From Clostridia bacterium (GTDB taxonomy: Bacteria; Bacillota; Clostridia; Christensenellales; DUVY01): a stretch of 32,822 nt of DNA. Shown here in pieces: positions 24,781-31,714 of the stretch. The translations under genes were made by a program, and so were the position numbers. The notes under the pieces are model-generated. The model ran no database searches. It had not been told where the DNA came from and saw nothing but the letters and a program-made list of their open reading frames with translations. Position 1 is the stretch's first letter. Each line of letters opens with the position of its first letter. The DNA is taken from the NCBI GenBank assembly GCA_026001225.1, contig BNZQ01000022.1:1-32822 (forward strand). Direction: 5' to 3'.

Positions 24781-24867
24781 AGATGATATGAAATATCGAA
24801 TGTATTCGACTTTTTGTATCATACATCAGTTAGATGATATGATTTGTCGAATTCTTTGATTTTCGAC
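24781..24867. repeat. Two direct repeats with internal TCGAA/TTCGA half-sites
   Basis: AGATGATATGA occurs at 24781-24791 and again at 24832-24842. Each copy is followed by a TCGAAT and then a TTCGAC (24797-24810 and 24848-24867), so both have the same spaced dyad. They lie just beyond the stop codon of the minus-strand deoxyribosyltransferase-like gene. They resemble paired operator or recombinase sites but no protein can be assigned to them. Confidence 0.4.
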
Positions 24868-24872
24868 ATTGA

Positions 24873-25319
24873 TCAAAGTCCTACCGTGTGGATATATGCC
24901 GCTAATTCTTTTTGGGCAATCTCAAAGTTAGAATTATTAAAGACTTTATCAAAGCATCCCACAAGCAATGGATTTAAGTCCATATTTATTTCTAATGAAC
25001 GAACATCAGTTTTAATGCCGTAACATTTTTTCCCTAATGCAAATGCGTAACCAAGTTCTACGCAAGCACCGTCATCCGGAACTCTGCCATCCAAAACCAT
25101 AAAAACAACATCTGCCTTTCGGATTTCTGCGGTGTCTTTCTCAAATATTAGTTTTATTTTTTCCGTTTCGGTTTTATCGCTTAACAGAGCCGCTTCATAG
25201 CCGTCTCTTTGTGGAAGAAAAACTTCATACCCCTCTTTTTCTAAAAATTGCGCCAATACAAGATTATAGTCTTTTTCTGCTTGGCAAAATAGAGGCCCCG
25301 CAAAATATATTTTCTTCAT
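24873..25319 (-). CDS. Nucleoside 2-deoxyribosyltransferase-like protein
   Basis: A 148-residue protein of the nucleoside 2-deoxyribosyltransferase family (PF05014 type). It begins KKIYFAGPLFCQAEKDYN, the usual nucleotide-pocket start, and contains ADVVFMVLDGRVPDDGACVELGYAFALGK, in which E88 is the expected nucleophile and D77 and D82-D83 line the pocket. Members move deoxyribose between bases or simply hydrolyse nucleosides or nucleoside monophosphates. Its ATG directly follows the stop of the HAD gene, with GGAGGAG at that gene's end serving as ribosome site, so the two are translated together. Both are much richer in A+T than the glycan locus, a sign of horizontal acquisition. Length is normal. 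Whether it transfers or hydrolyses cannot be told. Confidence 0.85.
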   Translation of the reverse strand: MKKIYFAGPLFCQAEKDYNLVLAQFLEKEGYEVFLPQRDGYEAALLSDKTETEKIKLIFEKDTAEIRKADVVFMVLDGRVPDDGACVELGYAFALGKKCYGIKTDVRSLEINMDLNPLLVGCFDKVFNNSNFEIAQKELAAYIHTVGL

Positions 25320-26264
25320 CTACTCCTCCACAATGTGCCTTGGCGGTTTCCCTGCACTTTTGTCGAGTGCATCTTTCATTTTCTGATATATTTTGTTTGC
25401 GATTTCCTCCACTCTGCGTGTTAGCCACATATTTGTTTGAGTTCCGCTTGAATAATCTGCTTCTGCATAAGAATCAATTCTTCCGCCTCTCAACAATAGT
25501 TCAACTTGGTCAAATGCCTCTTTGTTGCCTTTCGGATATATAGCAAAGGTACTGCCGCCATATTGTTTGAGGATAGAGAATACAGGTATATCACTCGGTC
25601 CATCTGCTATGTAGACCATATTCTCAAAAGGAACACGTCGGCTTTCAGCTTTCATTGTACTGTTAACATCAATATCTTTTGGGAAAACATTTGCCCCTTT
25701 ATTGATTTCGAATATCGCCCTAGTCTTTGATGTATTGTCGATAATGTAGCCGATTTGGCTTAGAATATCATCTCTACTTGAACTATTCTCCTTGCAAAGT
25801 TTTGTGGGAATAGGGTTCTCTATAAACTCACAACCCCAAATGTCTTTTATAAAAGGAGCAACTTTCGAACCACGAATCATTTGGGTGATTCCCGTACTTA
25901 CAATATAATTTTCAATATGTATATTGAATGTTTTAAATTGCGGTTTATCAATGATAGTATCTAATTGAGAAAAAATTTCTGGGATTCCATTATAAAACTC
26001 AATTTTCTGCCCAAGTTCTTTTAATAGTTTATTGTTAAGTCTGGGAAACAGTCCTTGCCGGACGCACGTTATCATGTGATTCAGATATATAGTATCTTTA
26101 TTGACTTTTATATCGGCTAAGGCATACTTTTCCGGCAACGAATTCACTTCCACCCAAAATTTAACCGGGTCAACTTTGAATTGCTCAAAAATCGGGTTTT
26201 GCATATAATTGGGAGTCAATGTTTTATCAAAATCCCAAATAATAGCTATCGTGTTCTGATCCAT
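25320..26264 (-). CDS. HAD-superfamily hydrolase
   Basis: A 314-residue HAD phosphatase-like protein. Motif I is IIWDFDKTLTP with nucleophile D11 and acid/base D13. A motif II threonine or serine is plausible in YIVSTGIT. Motif IV appears as MVYIADGPSDIPVFS, where the aspartates hold magnesium. A large insertion between motifs I and II (about residues 20-120) should form a helical cap that sets substrate choice. HAD enzymes mostly cleave phosphate from small metabolites, including nucleotides. It is the first gene of a two-gene minus-strand operon with the deoxyribosyltransferase-like gene, and its ATG follows an AGGAAG site. A joint job on nucleotides is suggested by that pairing, as salvage, removal of damaged nucleotides, or nucleotide depletion in defence. 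The substrate is unknown. Confidence 0.82.
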   Translation of the reverse strand: MDQNTIAIIWDFDKTLTPNYMQNPIFEQFKVDPVKFWVEVNSLPEKYALADIKVNKDTIYLNHMITCVRQGLFPRLNNKLLKELGQKIEFYNGIPEIFSQLDTIIDKPQFKTFNIHIENYIVSTGITQMIRGSKVAPFIKDIWGCEFIENPIPTKLCKENSSSRDDILSQIGYIIDNTSKTRAIFEINKGANVFPKDIDVNSTMKAESRRVPFENMVYIADGPSDIPVFSILKQYGGSTFAIYPKGNKEAFDQVELLLRGGRIDSYAEADYSSGTQTNMWLTRRVEEIANKIYQKMKDALDKSAGKPPRHIVEE

Positions 26265-26386
26265 AATTTCACTTCCTATTTCTCTAAATTAAGATGCTAC
26301 ATCGTGAATAAGACCAATGTATCATCTTGTTTGGCGGAGTAAGGGGAACAGCACCCGAACACCAAGGACATTATACCACGATTCAC

Positions 26387-26506
26387 TATATATTTGTCAA
26401 TGGAATTGCGGGGATTGTTGCGGATAGAGTTAAAAAGGTTAAGCCGTTAAGCCCGAAACATCACCTTGTGTTTGACGAGAACGGGCGGTTTTGCAAAAGG
26501 CGGTAA
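26387..26506 (+). pseudogene. Possible C-terminal remnant of an unidentified gene
   Basis: The frame ending at the TAA at 26504-26506 reads YIFVNGIAGIVADRV, then a lysine-rich stretch and LVFDENGRFCKRR. It looks like the tail of a real protein, but no start codon with a ribosome site precedes it and the frame is closed upstream at 26309. The rest of 26265-26546 holds only the ribosome site of the HAD gene and the terminator of the KilA-N gene. A chance open frame cannot be excluded. Confidence 0.25.
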
Positions 26507-26512
26507 AAGCGA

Positions 26513-26538
26513 AAGGCGGCGTTATTGAACGTCGCCTT
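26513..26538 (-). terminator. Intrinsic terminator of the KilA-N gene
   Basis: Eleven-base arms at 26513-26523 (AAGGCGGCGTT) and 26528-26538 (AACGTCGCCTT) pair with a single G-U wobble around a four-base loop. On the minus strand the stem is followed by TTTCGCTTTT. It lies 8 bases beyond the KilA-N gene's stop codon, the expected position. Confidence 0.7.
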
Positions 26539-26546
26539 ATCCTCTT

Positions 26547-27392
26547 TTACTTGCCGTTATTTAATAATAGCGGCGCATTTACAGCGTGAGTCCGCAAGAC
26601 GTTTAATTCCCGTTCGGCTATGCCGCGTAAACGGTCTAACCGTTCGTATTGAGGAAGTTTTTCCTCAATAAAACTTGCGTTGTGACTTTCCAAATTAGCG
26701 AGTACGAGCAACTCGTGCAGCGTCGCATAGTCGCGGATATTTTCGCCCTTGTCGGCTTCGGCCTTATGTTCTTGCCGCCACTGGCCGGCAGTCTTACCGA
26801 ACATGACGACATTCAGCAAGTCGGCTTCGTCGGCGTAAACATAACTTTTTTGCGCTTGCGTCAGTTCCGGTAAAATCAGATTGCCTTGTATAGCGTCCGT
26901 TTGAATATGATAGTTAATTCGGGCGAGTTCCCGTTTCGCGTCCCAAGCCAACTGTTTTTGTTCGCTGATTTTCAACCGCTTGTATTCTTGTATAAGATAG
27001 AGTTTGAATTCGGCTGAAACCCAACTTGCAAATTCAAAAGCAATGTCCTCATGAGCAAAGATGCCGCTGTCGTATTTTCCGGCGATGGCGACGATGCCGA
27101 TACCGTTTATTTTTTCCGCCCATTCTTTTGGTGAAAGTGAAAATGAGTTCGCACCGGCTTCGCTTTTAACCGTGTCGAATTCGACACGGTTAAAAGCCGG
27201 ATTGTTCAGCGTTTCCCATAATCCCAAAAAAGAAACGGTATCCTTATTTTTCAACCAACTGTAAACAATAAAGCGCGGATCTTTTTCATTTTTTAACCTT
27301 GCAATATCGGTGAGAGAAATATAAACACTCCCATGTTTTCCCTTTGTCCCGACTTCCAAGCCGTTCACCAACATTTTTTCTGCCTTTGCCAC
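26547..27392 (-). CDS. KilA-N domain protein
   Basis: A 281-residue protein whose N-terminal two thirds fit the KilA-N domain common in phages and mobile elements. Signs are VYISLTDIARLKNEKDPRFIVYSWLKNKDTVSFLGLWE, then NPAFNRVEFD, SLSPKEWAEKINGIGI and the conserved GIFAHEDIAFEFASWVSAEFKLYLIQEYKRLK. The C-terminal part (about 150-281) is helical and similar to other chromosomal KilA-N proteins. The domain is thought to bind nucleic acid; the role is unclear, with phage or element regulation the usual suggestion. The start is a GTG with an AAAGGAG site 7 bases upstream, a better choice than the ATG six codons further in. The 34-nt palindrome at 27163-27196 lies inside the gene. It has its own terminator and is divergent from the small-gene array. 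Confidence 0.85.
   Translation of the reverse strand: MAKAEKMLVNGLEVGTKGKHGSVYISLTDIARLKNEKDPRFIVYSWLKNKDTVSFLGLWETLNNPAFNRVEFDTVKSEAGANSFSLSPKEWAEKINGIGIVAIAGKYDSGIFAHEDIAFEFASWVSAEFKLYLIQEYKRLKISEQKQLAWDAKRELARINYHIQTDAIQGNLILPELTQAQKSYVYADEADLLNVVMFGKTAGQWRQEHKAEADKGENIRDYATLHELLVLANLESHNASFIEEKLPQYERLDRLRGIAERELNVLRTHAVNAPLLLNNGK
27163..27196. repeat. Perfect 34-nt palindrome inside the KilA-N gene
   Basis: CTTTTAACCGTGTCGAA at 27163-27179 is followed without a gap by its exact reverse complement at 27180-27196. Outside it, CCGG at 27154-27157 pairs with CCGG at 27197-27200 past a five-base bulge. It codes for FNRVEFDTVK, part of a conserved KilA-N stretch, so it is not an inserted segment. 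It could be an operator, a cruciform or a replication-related site. Confidence 0.8.
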
Positions 27393-27862
27393 TGAATAAC
27401 TCCTTTATACATAATGATGATAGCCGATTTTAACTCGTCTTATAAATCGTACCCATTATATCATTTATCCGTAAAATAACCAACCGGAACAGAGTCGACT
27501 TTAATCAATATTTCCTTACTGTTTTCCTAAAAGGTAATATCATATAATTCTTTATTCAGCCGTTTCCGGCTGTTGTGAGAGGGTACGACGCGGCTGGCCG
27601 CCGCAAAGCGGACGGGGGCGCGATGCGTATTCATTCGGGTATTCGGCTAAATTGTCATTTCACCTTTTTTCTCTTTCAGTTTAAGCCGCGCCCCTTTTTG
27701 CCTGTCGGCAAAAATTTTTCTCTATGTGACTAATCCTCCCCCATGTTACTACAAACTCCGAAAAACTCCCTGCGGGCCGCTTTGCGGATCGGCGGGCGCC
27801 GCGTCGTGCTTCGCGGGTCGAACAGCCGGGAAACGGCTGAATAAAAAAAGGAGTTTACGAAC
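27393..27862. other. Gene-free divergent region with nested inverted repeats
   Basis: About 470 bases between the divergent KilA-N gene and the small-gene array. The left 150 bases are AT-rich and hold the KilA-N ribosome site and presumably its promoter. The rest (27551-27845) is the nested inverted repeat described separately. The array's first ribosome site (AAAAAAAGGAG) directly follows the right arm. No coding frame is convincing here. Confidence 0.6.
27551..27845. repeat. Nested long inverted repeat spanning 295 bp
   Basis: The outer arms are 27551-27572 and 27823-27845, TTTATTCAGCCGTTTCC-GGCTG against its complement with one extra base. A second pair is GTACGACGCGGC at 27583-27594 with GCCGCGTCGTGC at 27798-27809 (11 of 12). 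A third is CCGCAAAGCGG at 27601-27611 with CCGCTTTGCGG at 27777-27787 (perfect). The centre is AT-rich and unpaired. Candidate roles are a MITE-like insertion, an element origin or transfer site, or a structured leader RNA of the following operon. No flanking target duplication is seen. Confidence 0.65.
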
Positions 27863-28168
27863 ATGAAACAAACCAGTAACAACAACGCAAATTTGATTGA
27901 TGAGGAGGTGATGAATGACTTTATCAGCGATAAACGCCGGTATTATTTAAGCGAATTTAAGTTGTATGATACCGACCATTTTGTAACATTCAACATCGTT
28001 TACATCGACACGGGTAAGAACGAAATAACCGTAGCGGTAACGAACGAGGGCAAGATAAGCGTTTGCAGTTTCGGCTTGCGTCAAGACGAAGAAGGCTGGT
28101 ATTTCGAGTACGGCAGGACGTTTGAAAGAATAGCCGTAGACGGTTTCGAGAAAATCGAGGAGGATTAA
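27863..28168 (+). CDS. Small hypothetical protein of a mobile-element accessory region
   Basis: A 101-residue acidic protein, first of the small-gene array. The start follows AAAAAAAGGAG. The sequence is mixed alpha/beta (NDFISDKRRYYLSEFKLYDTDHFVTFNIVYIDTG, then ITVAVTNEGKISVCSFGLRQDEEGWYFEYG) with no signal peptide, membrane helix or catalytic motif. It recalls short conserved proteins carried by conjugative elements of Clostridia, but I cannot name a family. The next start lies 5 bases beyond its stop. Confidence 0.65.
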   Translation: MKQTSNNNANLIDEEVMNDFISDKRRYYLSEFKLYDTDHFVTFNIVYIDTGKNEITVAVTNEGKISVCSFGLRQDEEGWYFEYGRTFERIAVDGFEKIEED

Positions 28169-28173
28169 AGGAT

Positions 28174-28329
28174 ATGAAATGCAGAACCGACAGCAAGAAA
28201 TATTGTATGGCTTGCGAGCATTGCGGATATTGCGACAAGGCGAACGTTTGTAACGGCGAATGTCACGAATGTGACGACGACGGATGCGAGAATAACCCCG
28301 AATACGGAAAAGGAGAATCAAAACAATGA
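28174..28329 (+). CDS. 51-residue cysteine-rich peptide, probable zinc-binding
   Basis: A very short gene between two better-supported ones. It has nine cysteines at positions 3, 11, 14, 17, 20, 26, 30, 33 and 38, spaced as CxxC, CxxC and CxxxCxxC, with histidines at 16 and 31. That spacing predicts two small metal sites, most likely zinc. The ATG lies behind GAGGAGG formed by the end of the previous gene, and its TGA overlaps the next ATG in an ATGA. No signal peptide is present. The context and metal-site spacing make it a real gene; the function is unknown. Confidence 0.65.
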   Translation: MKCRTDSKKYCMACEHCGYCDKANVCNGECHECDDDGCENNPEYGKGESKQ

Positions 28330-28550
28330 ATAACAATTATGTTAAATGCCCGGTGTGCGATCTGAACTATATGCACTCCGGCGAGAGATGCTGCGAGGTG
28401 TGCGACCCGAAAGCGCAAGGCAGGCTCATATCGACAGCGGCACAAGCCGATGACGAATATCGGTACACGAAATTACAGGAATACGACGCGCGCAAGCGGT
28501 CGATGGAAGCGTACAGGGCTTACAGATGGAACAGGGCGCAACGGCGTTAA
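28326..28550 (+). CDS. Small zinc-ribbon-like protein
   Basis: A 74-residue protein with an N-terminal metal site, CPVC at 8-11 and CCEVC at 22-26, followed by a basic, charged helix (YTKLQEYDARKRSMEAYRAYRWNRAQRR). This is the pattern of a small zinc ribbon with a possible nucleic-acid-binding tail. The ATG overlaps the stop of the preceding cysteine-rich peptide and has an AAAAGGAG site. No specific family can be assigned; it is a plausible small regulator or binding protein of the element. Confidence 0.7.
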   Translation: MNNNYVKCPVCDLNYMHSGERCCEVCDPKAQGRLISTAAQADDEYRYTKLQEYDARKRSMEAYRAYRWNRAQRR

Positions 28551-28564
28551 AGGAGGAAACGAAA

Positions 28565-28939
28565 TTGGCAAACATCAACGAATTGAAGAAGTACCTCGAT
28601 TGCGAGTTCAGTTCCGGGCCGTATGCGGGGCAAGACTATTTGACGTTTCAAACGAAGTACGTCAACTATCTGCGCGGCTTATGCAAAAGCAGCGGCTGGG
28701 AACTTGCCAAGGTCGGCAGGAATCACTATTGCTTTTCGGCGTTCATCAAGGACGGTCGGGGCAAGTACGTTTACCTGTCGGTGAGCGACGTGCGTTTTAA
28801 CAACGGTTGGTACAACAATATCCTTATCAGAACCGCTGCGGGCGACAGGGATTACACGGGCGGCCGGAATACCTACACGACATTGCCGGGAATACGCGAC
28901 GCCGTTACGAGGCTTTTAGCGGGAGGCGCGGTATCGTGA
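28565..28939 (+). CDS. Hypothetical protein, 124 residues, TTG start
   Basis: The frame is open further upstream, but the likely start is TTG 28565: it lies behind AAAGGAGG at a proper distance, and an upstream ATG at 28526 would overlap the previous gene without a ribosome site. The protein (LANINELKKYLDCEFSSG onward) has a conserved-looking core with YLTFQTKYVNYLRGLC and GWELAKVGRNHYCFSAF, then KYVYLSVSDVRF. That layout suggests a small alpha/beta domain. No motif for catalysis or membrane insertion is seen. Its stop overlaps the next start in a GTGA, so translation is coupled. Confidence 0.65.
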   Translation: MANINELKKYLDCEFSSGPYAGQDYLTFQTKYVNYLRGLCKSSGWELAKVGRNHYCFSAFIKDGRGKYVYLSVSDVRFNNGWYNNILIRTAAGDRDYTGGRNTYTTLPGIRDAVTRLLAGGAVS

Positions 28940-29184
28940 AGAACGGGAAGGAAGTGCAGGCGATTTTAACCGCTATTCACTGTATCAATTACACGGGCGA
29001 ACACCGTGACGGGGATATATGCAAAATCACCGATTACGCGTTCGGGCGGCTGTTCGGGGCGAACACGAACATGCTCACGTTATGCTGCGTCGGCAGAAGC
29101 AAGGCGGACATTATGCCCGAAATCACGGAACTGCTCGGACAGGACACGCAATACAAAAAATATTTGGAGGAGCACAAAAAATGA
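28936..29184 (+). CDS. Hypothetical protein, 82 residues, GTG start
   Basis: It starts at GTG 28936, overlapping the previous stop, behind a GGGAGG site. The product is MKNGKEVQAILTAIHCINYTG onward, with a mixed helix and strand content and two adjacent cysteines (LTLCCVG). Its TGA overlaps the next ATG (ATGA at 29181-29184). I do not recognise the family. The overlaps on both sides and the ribosome site support it as a real gene of the same operon. Confidence 0.6.
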   Translation: MKNGKEVQAILTAIHCINYTGEHRDGDICKITDYAFGRLFGANTNMLTLCCVGRSKADIMPEITELLGQDTQYKKYLEEHKK

Positions 29185-30161
29185 TGATCAGCAACAACGA
29201 AAACTTCATGAGATTCCTGCAAGACGGGAACGAGAGGCACTACGCCGAAAGGGTGAACGATTACAAATACCGCCTTTTCAAAATCCCGTATGACGGGGAT
29301 TGCGACTTTATCCACGTTTTAGACACCTATGTTTACAAGGGCAACGAGAAGCCCGGTTTAAACGACACAAGCGCGTTGGGCGGGATTTATGTCTATTCCC
29401 TCGGCTTGCTTTTCAACGCCGGATACGAACTGCGCGGATTTGTGTCCGCCGGCTACAAAACGCCGGACACAAAAGAGTATTACGGGCAACTGAAAAAGGA
29501 CGTTGCGGCCGAAGTCACGCGGAGGGTCGAAACGGGACTGTTTGACAGGGACGGAGCGGAACGGTTGGTCGGAGAGAGCGACAGGGATATCGAGTATTAC
29601 AAGGAATACCGCGAATACGATTCCGCAAGGCAAGCCTTTTTGGAGGGCAAGCGGTTCGATAAGCCCGAAATCCGCATTTACTACGACACGCAATGCGATT
29701 GCGACGTGGCCGCCGTTTTGGAATACCTGCGCTCGCCCGCCGAGGCTGTGAACGTCCGTGCCGACGCTTTTATGGAAACGGAAAAGGCGATGATTTACAA
29801 GCGGATTGTCTGCGCGGAAACTCGATTCCGGTCGTTTAAGGAAATCGAAGCCGACAAGAGCAACCCTCTCCGCTACCAAAGGGAAATCCGGCGCGTGATG
29901 AAAGAGGCCTGCGTGAAAACCGTGAATGTGACGTTCGAGCGGAACGGGCACGGCGTGACCGTCAAGACGGAAGCGGAGCGGTTGGGATACGGCGACAGCG
30001 CGTCCGATTGGTACGTCGTATCGGCAGACAGGCATCAATATCGGGAGATATTCGGGTACAAGACGGGCGGGGACGCGAAAATGGACGAGATAATGCTCAT
30101 CACCCACGGGAAGAAAGAGTTGTATAGCAAATCGGCGTTTGAAAAGACGCTGCGGCAATAA
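29181..30161 (+). CDS. Hypothetical element protein, 326 residues (DUF3849-like architecture possible)
   Basis: It starts at ATG 29181, overlapping the previous stop and preceded by GGAGG. The protein is soluble and charged. An N-terminal beta-rich part (FKIPYDGDCDFIHVLDTYVYKGNEKPGLNDTSALGG) leads into a long helical middle, then a C-terminal part with VNVTFERNGHGVTVKTEAERL and a final LITHGKKELYSKSAFEKTL. Large proteins of this style occur in accessory regions of Clostridial conjugative elements. The resemblance to DUF3849-type proteins is only an impression. No motif for catalysis is seen, and it is the largest member of the array. Confidence 0.55.
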   Translation: MMISNNENFMRFLQDGNERHYAERVNDYKYRLFKIPYDGDCDFIHVLDTYVYKGNEKPGLNDTSALGGIYVYSLGLLFNAGYELRGFVSAGYKTPDTKEYYGQLKKDVAAEVTRRVETGLFDRDGAERLVGESDRDIEYYKEYREYDSARQAFLEGKRFDKPEIRIYYDTQCDCDVAAVLEYLRSPAEAVNVRADAFMETEKAMIYKRIVCAETRFRSFKEIEADKSNPLRYQREIRRVMKEACVKTVNVTFERNGHGVTVKTEAERLGYGDSASDWYVVSADRHQYREIFGYKTGGDAKMDEIMLITHGKKELYSKSAFEKTLRQ

Positions 30162-30186
30162 CCGCAATAAAAAGGAGATTTTTATC

Positions 30187-30393
30187 ATGACAAGTTTTAA
30201 AACAATCGGCAGGATACACAGTTTGGACGGACAGGAGGGCGAAATTACGGTATTGAGCGAGAGAACGGACGGCGATCAGAAAATATATACCGTGGATTAC
30301 AAGGGCGTGAAATGCACGGCGATTTTTAACGTGTTCGTCAACCGCTATTACGTTGATTATGTGCAGAAAGATGTTATGTCGAGTAATTGCTGA
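30187..30393 (+). CDS. Small hypothetical protein, probably altered at its C-terminus by an insertion
   Basis: The start is ATG 30187 behind AAAAAGGAG. The 68-residue product has a compact beta pattern (IGRIHSLDGQEGEITVLSE, then KIYTVDYKGVKCTAIFNVFVNRYYVDY). Its last dozen residues (VQKDVMSSNC) fall where base composition drops and the recombinase segment begins. The natural C-terminus is therefore probably lost or replaced. The family is unknown; the protein sits last in the array before the insertion. Confidence 0.55.
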   Translation: MTSFKTIGRIHSLDGQEGEITVLSERTDGDQKIYTVDYKGVKCTAIFNVFVNRYYVDYVQKDVMSSNC

Positions 30394-30496
30394 AAAACCG
30401 CTACTGTTCGCATATTTTCTATAGGTGAACTCCGCATAATCCAGTATAATAAATAACCGGCAAATGCCGGAATAATTAACTGGAGGAATGTTTGGT

Positions 30497-31714
30497 ATGG
30501 AATTATCAGACAAAAACATGGATATCCCCGAGTTGAGTGCGGCCTTGTTGAAGCTGCTCGACAGCCGAGGATATTCAAAGAGTTACCACTATTTGGTTAG
30601 CAGTATTCTGCACCAATTGCGGGACCATTGTACAGCAAACAAAATTTGTTGTTACACTTGGGAAGTTGCGGAAGGCTTCATGGAAGCGAAGTATGGCGTT
30701 CCGCCCGGCATGGTTGGTACAAAGCATCGCTTTGTGCATCGCATCATGGGTATGCTATACGATTATCAACGCTTTAATGATGTTTTGGTGAAGAAGCGCA
30801 TTTATCGAGATTTTCCACCGTGTTTTAGCAAACATGCCGAGGAATATCTGGACGATTTGCGTGACGCTTGGAAAAGCAGCATTACTATTGGGAAGCACAA
30901 ATTATTCTTGTGGCGATTAACAGGCTTTTTTGTCGACCACGGTGTTTCATCCTATGATAATATTACAATCAATCTGCTCGCAGATTTTTTTAATTTGCTT
31001 TTGTGCAATCATTGCAGTCAGAGCATTAGGGAATATTCCAATATACTCCGGAAGTACTTTTCGTTTCTATATGAAAACGGGTATATGAAACAAAATTTTG
31101 CAACAAAGATACCGGCTTCTCCGACTGTCAAGATACCGCAGCGGCTTCCTTCAGTTTGGAGTTTGGATGAAATTGAGCGCGTCCTTAATTCCGTAGATAG
31201 GAGCAGTTCGCAAGGGAAGCGTGATTATGCCATATTAATTTTGGCCTCAAGGCTTGGGCTTCGCAGCATTGATATACGAAATCTTGATTTCAATGATATT
31301 GATTGGGAAAACCATCAAATCAATATTATACAGAAAAAGACAGGTGAACCGCTCTCGTTACCGTTGCCGTCTGACATCGGATGGGCTTTAATTGACTATA
31401 TCCAAAATGGTCGTCCGGTTTGTAACGAAAGCAAAATATTTGTACATTGCGCAGCACCATATGTGCCAATTCAGACACTTGATGGAATATTGGGAAAGTA
31501 TCTCAAAAGAGCAAACATCCACAATAATCGAAAAGTCCACCGTGGAATGCATGCGCTCCGTCATAGTTTAGCGACCCATATGCTCGAGAAAGAAACGCCC
31601 ATCCATGTCATACAGGATGTTCTTGGTCATTTAAGAATCAACACTACCAAAAACTATACTGCGGTCGATGTGAATAAGTTGCGTGAATGTGCTTTGGAGG
31701 TGCCGGGCATATGA
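30497..31714 (+). CDS. Tyrosine recombinase, complete
   Basis: A 405-residue site-specific recombinase of the XerC/D-integrase class. The N-terminal half (about 1-220) is a SAM-like DNA-binding region, with a core-binding domain near 110-205. The catalytic domain has all key residues: R256 in RLGLRSIDIR, a likely lysine in QKKTGEPL, H352 and R355 in HALRHSLATHML, H378 in VLGHLRINTTKNY and nucleophile Y387. ATG 30497 is preferred to ATG 30488 because GGAGG lies only two bases from the latter. The stop overlaps the next recombinase's start (ATGA). It should cut and rejoin DNA at the element ends, probably together with its partner proteins. Base use is AT-richer than in the neighbours. Confidence 0.9.
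   Translation: MELSDKNMDIPELSAALLKLLDSRGYSKSYHYLVSSILHQLRDHCTANKICCYTWEVAEGFMEAKYGVPPGMVGTKHRFVHRIMGMLYDYQRFNDVLVKKRIYRDFPPCFSKHAEEYLDDLRDAWKSSITIGKHKLFLWRLTGFFVDHGVSSYDNITINLLADFFNLLLCNHCSQSIREYSNILRKYFSFLYENGYMKQNFATKIPASPTVKIPQRLPSVWSLDEIERVLNSVDRSSSQGKRDYAILILASRLGLRSIDIRNLDFNDIDWENHQINIIQKKTGEPLSLPLPSDIGWALIDYIQNGRPVCNESKIFVHCAAPYVPIQTLDGILGKYLKRANIHNNRKVHRGMHALRHSLATHMLEKETPIHVIQDVLGHLRINTTKNYTAVDVNKLRECALEVPGI

Larger units (their letters stand above)
24483..24872. other. Gene-free boundary between glycan locus and accessory region
   Basis: About 390 bases with no supported gene. It holds a weak hairpin (CAAAGC/GCTTTG near 24509-24527) that may end the upstream operon, a run of eight G at 24570-24577, an 11-bp inverted repeat (24577-24626), a CAAAAAGG/CCTTTTTG stem at 24759-24777, and two direct repeats near the right end. 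The frame at 24647-24859 has no ribosome site or protein-like composition. Base composition falls from here rightward, so this is where the glycan locus ends. Confidence 0.6.

Noticed and set aside
24647..24859. 70-codon open frame in the gene-free boundary region
   Set aside because: No ribosome site, very basic and Cys/Arg-scattered composition, and it spans the direct repeats and hairpin.
30488..30496. Upstream ATG at 30488 as start of the first recombinase
   Set aside because: The GGAGG lies only two bases away, too close; the ATG at 30497 is spaced correctly.
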